This document shows, one piece after another, positions 5,796 to 5,900 of a stretch of DNA of 5,900 bases. This stretch comes from CAZIIK01 sp964539235. Its GTDB lineage: Bacteria; Pseudomonadota; Gammaproteobacteria; Francisellales; CACEW01. Location: contig CAZIIK010000122.1 of assembly GCA_964539235.1 (NCBI GenBank), positions 1-5,900 on the forward strand. Direction: 5' to 3'. Position 1 is the stretch's first letter, and every line of letters starts with the position of its first letter. The notes beneath the pieces were generated by a model. The model was given only the letters and a program-made list of their open reading frames with translations. It was not told the DNA's origin and ran no database searches. The position numbers and the translations under genes are program-made.

Positions 5796-5900
5796 TTAAG
5801 CGGCCTTCCTGTTTATCTGTTCACTAACCAATTCTCCATCTTTGAATTCTACATTGTCGGCGACCAATGTTAAAAACTTAAATCCCCTGATTTTTCTCCA
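5796..5900 (-). CDS. IS256-family (Mutator-like) transposase, C-terminal fragment (runs off window)
   Basis: The minus strand from the window edge reads WRKIRGFKFLTLVADNVE, then FKDGELVSEQ, then INRKAA and a TAA at 5798-5796: 34 codons with no interruption. The pattern W+K-RGF-L--V---V-FKDGE ending in Ala-Ala is that of the extreme C-terminus of IS256-family DDE transposases, which copy out the element as a circle and insert it. The catalytic residues are outside the window, so activity cannot be judged. The assignment rests on recalled family features, not on a search. Confidence 0.65.
   Translation of the reverse strand, partial: WRKIRGFKFLTLVADNVEFKDGELVSEQINRKAA

Larger units (their letters stand above)
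5765..5900 (-). mobile_element. IS256-family insertion sequence, 3' end only
   Basis: The right part of the window is the transposase-stop end of an insertion sequence running off at base 5900. The transposase tail (5796-5900) is followed after about 30 bases by a terminal sequence that reads from outside inward GAGTTAATGTCAAATCTGGT and then GTATGG. This resembles IS256-family ends, which carry a TGTCA...TGTGTA-like repeat, and a stop codon this close to the end is usual. The edge falls near 5765, inside the TPR coding frame. Bases 5757-5764 (ATCAGCAT) would be one copy of the 8-9 base target duplication; the other copy is outside the window. Confidence 0.65.

Noticed and set aside
1..5900. 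CRISPR array, tRNA, rRNA, riboswitch.
   Set aside because: No regularly spaced repeats, cloverleaf or conserved RNA motif was seen on either strand by eye.

Overview
The window reads as a piece of a gammaproteobacterial chromosome in which a short core operon survives among mobile-element ends and decayed genes. The only two plainly intact genes are ftsK (chromosome translocase) and lolA (periplasmic lipoprotein carrier). They lie 3 bases apart, the adjacency typical of Gammaproteobacteria. Base composition is moderate, and the three pseudogenes or remnants, two IS ends and one MITE-like element point to a genome under relaxed selection, as in host-associated lineages. I cannot name the species; a Legionellales-like host-associated bacterium is only a guess.

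Layout. Bases 1-140: the 5' end of an IS3-family element on the minus strand, with the first 17 codons of its OrfA and its outer end near 139. Bases 140-558: the C-terminal 137 codons of an unrecognised protein on the plus strand, cut off by that element. Bases 559-669: nothing recognised. Bases 670-924: a 255-base AT-rich segment bounded by perfect 16-base inverted repeats, probably a MITE or an internally deleted IS. It ends only about 70 bases before ftsK. Bases 994-4002: ftsK then lolA, with the lolA ribosome-binding site inside the end of ftsK.

Bases 4070-4140: two near-identical palindromes in tandem (34-base period), the second running into a -10-like hexamer. They look like a duplicated operator/promoter. 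Bases 4172-5425: a full-length ATPase gene of the AAA_14/DUF4143 type, broken by two in-frame TAA codons and otherwise in frame throughout. It occupies the place where rarA often follows lolA. Bases 5442-5764, minus strand: the C-terminal part of a TPR protein, convergent with the ATPase, with an in-frame TAG and its N-terminal part missing. Bases 5765-5900: the 3' end of an IS256-family element on the minus strand, with the last 34 codons of its transposase and its terminal repeat. Its insertion explains the truncation of the TPR gene.

Functionally, FtsK (DNA translocation at the division septum) and LolA (lipoprotein transfer to the outer membrane) are housekeeping and retained. The accessory genes around them are being lost by IS insertion and by single-base nonsense mutations that look recent. 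The most interesting unexplained structures are the tandem palindromic promoter of the dead ATPase, the MITE-like element before ftsK, and the acidic C-terminal remnant carrying a basic PKRTRR patch.
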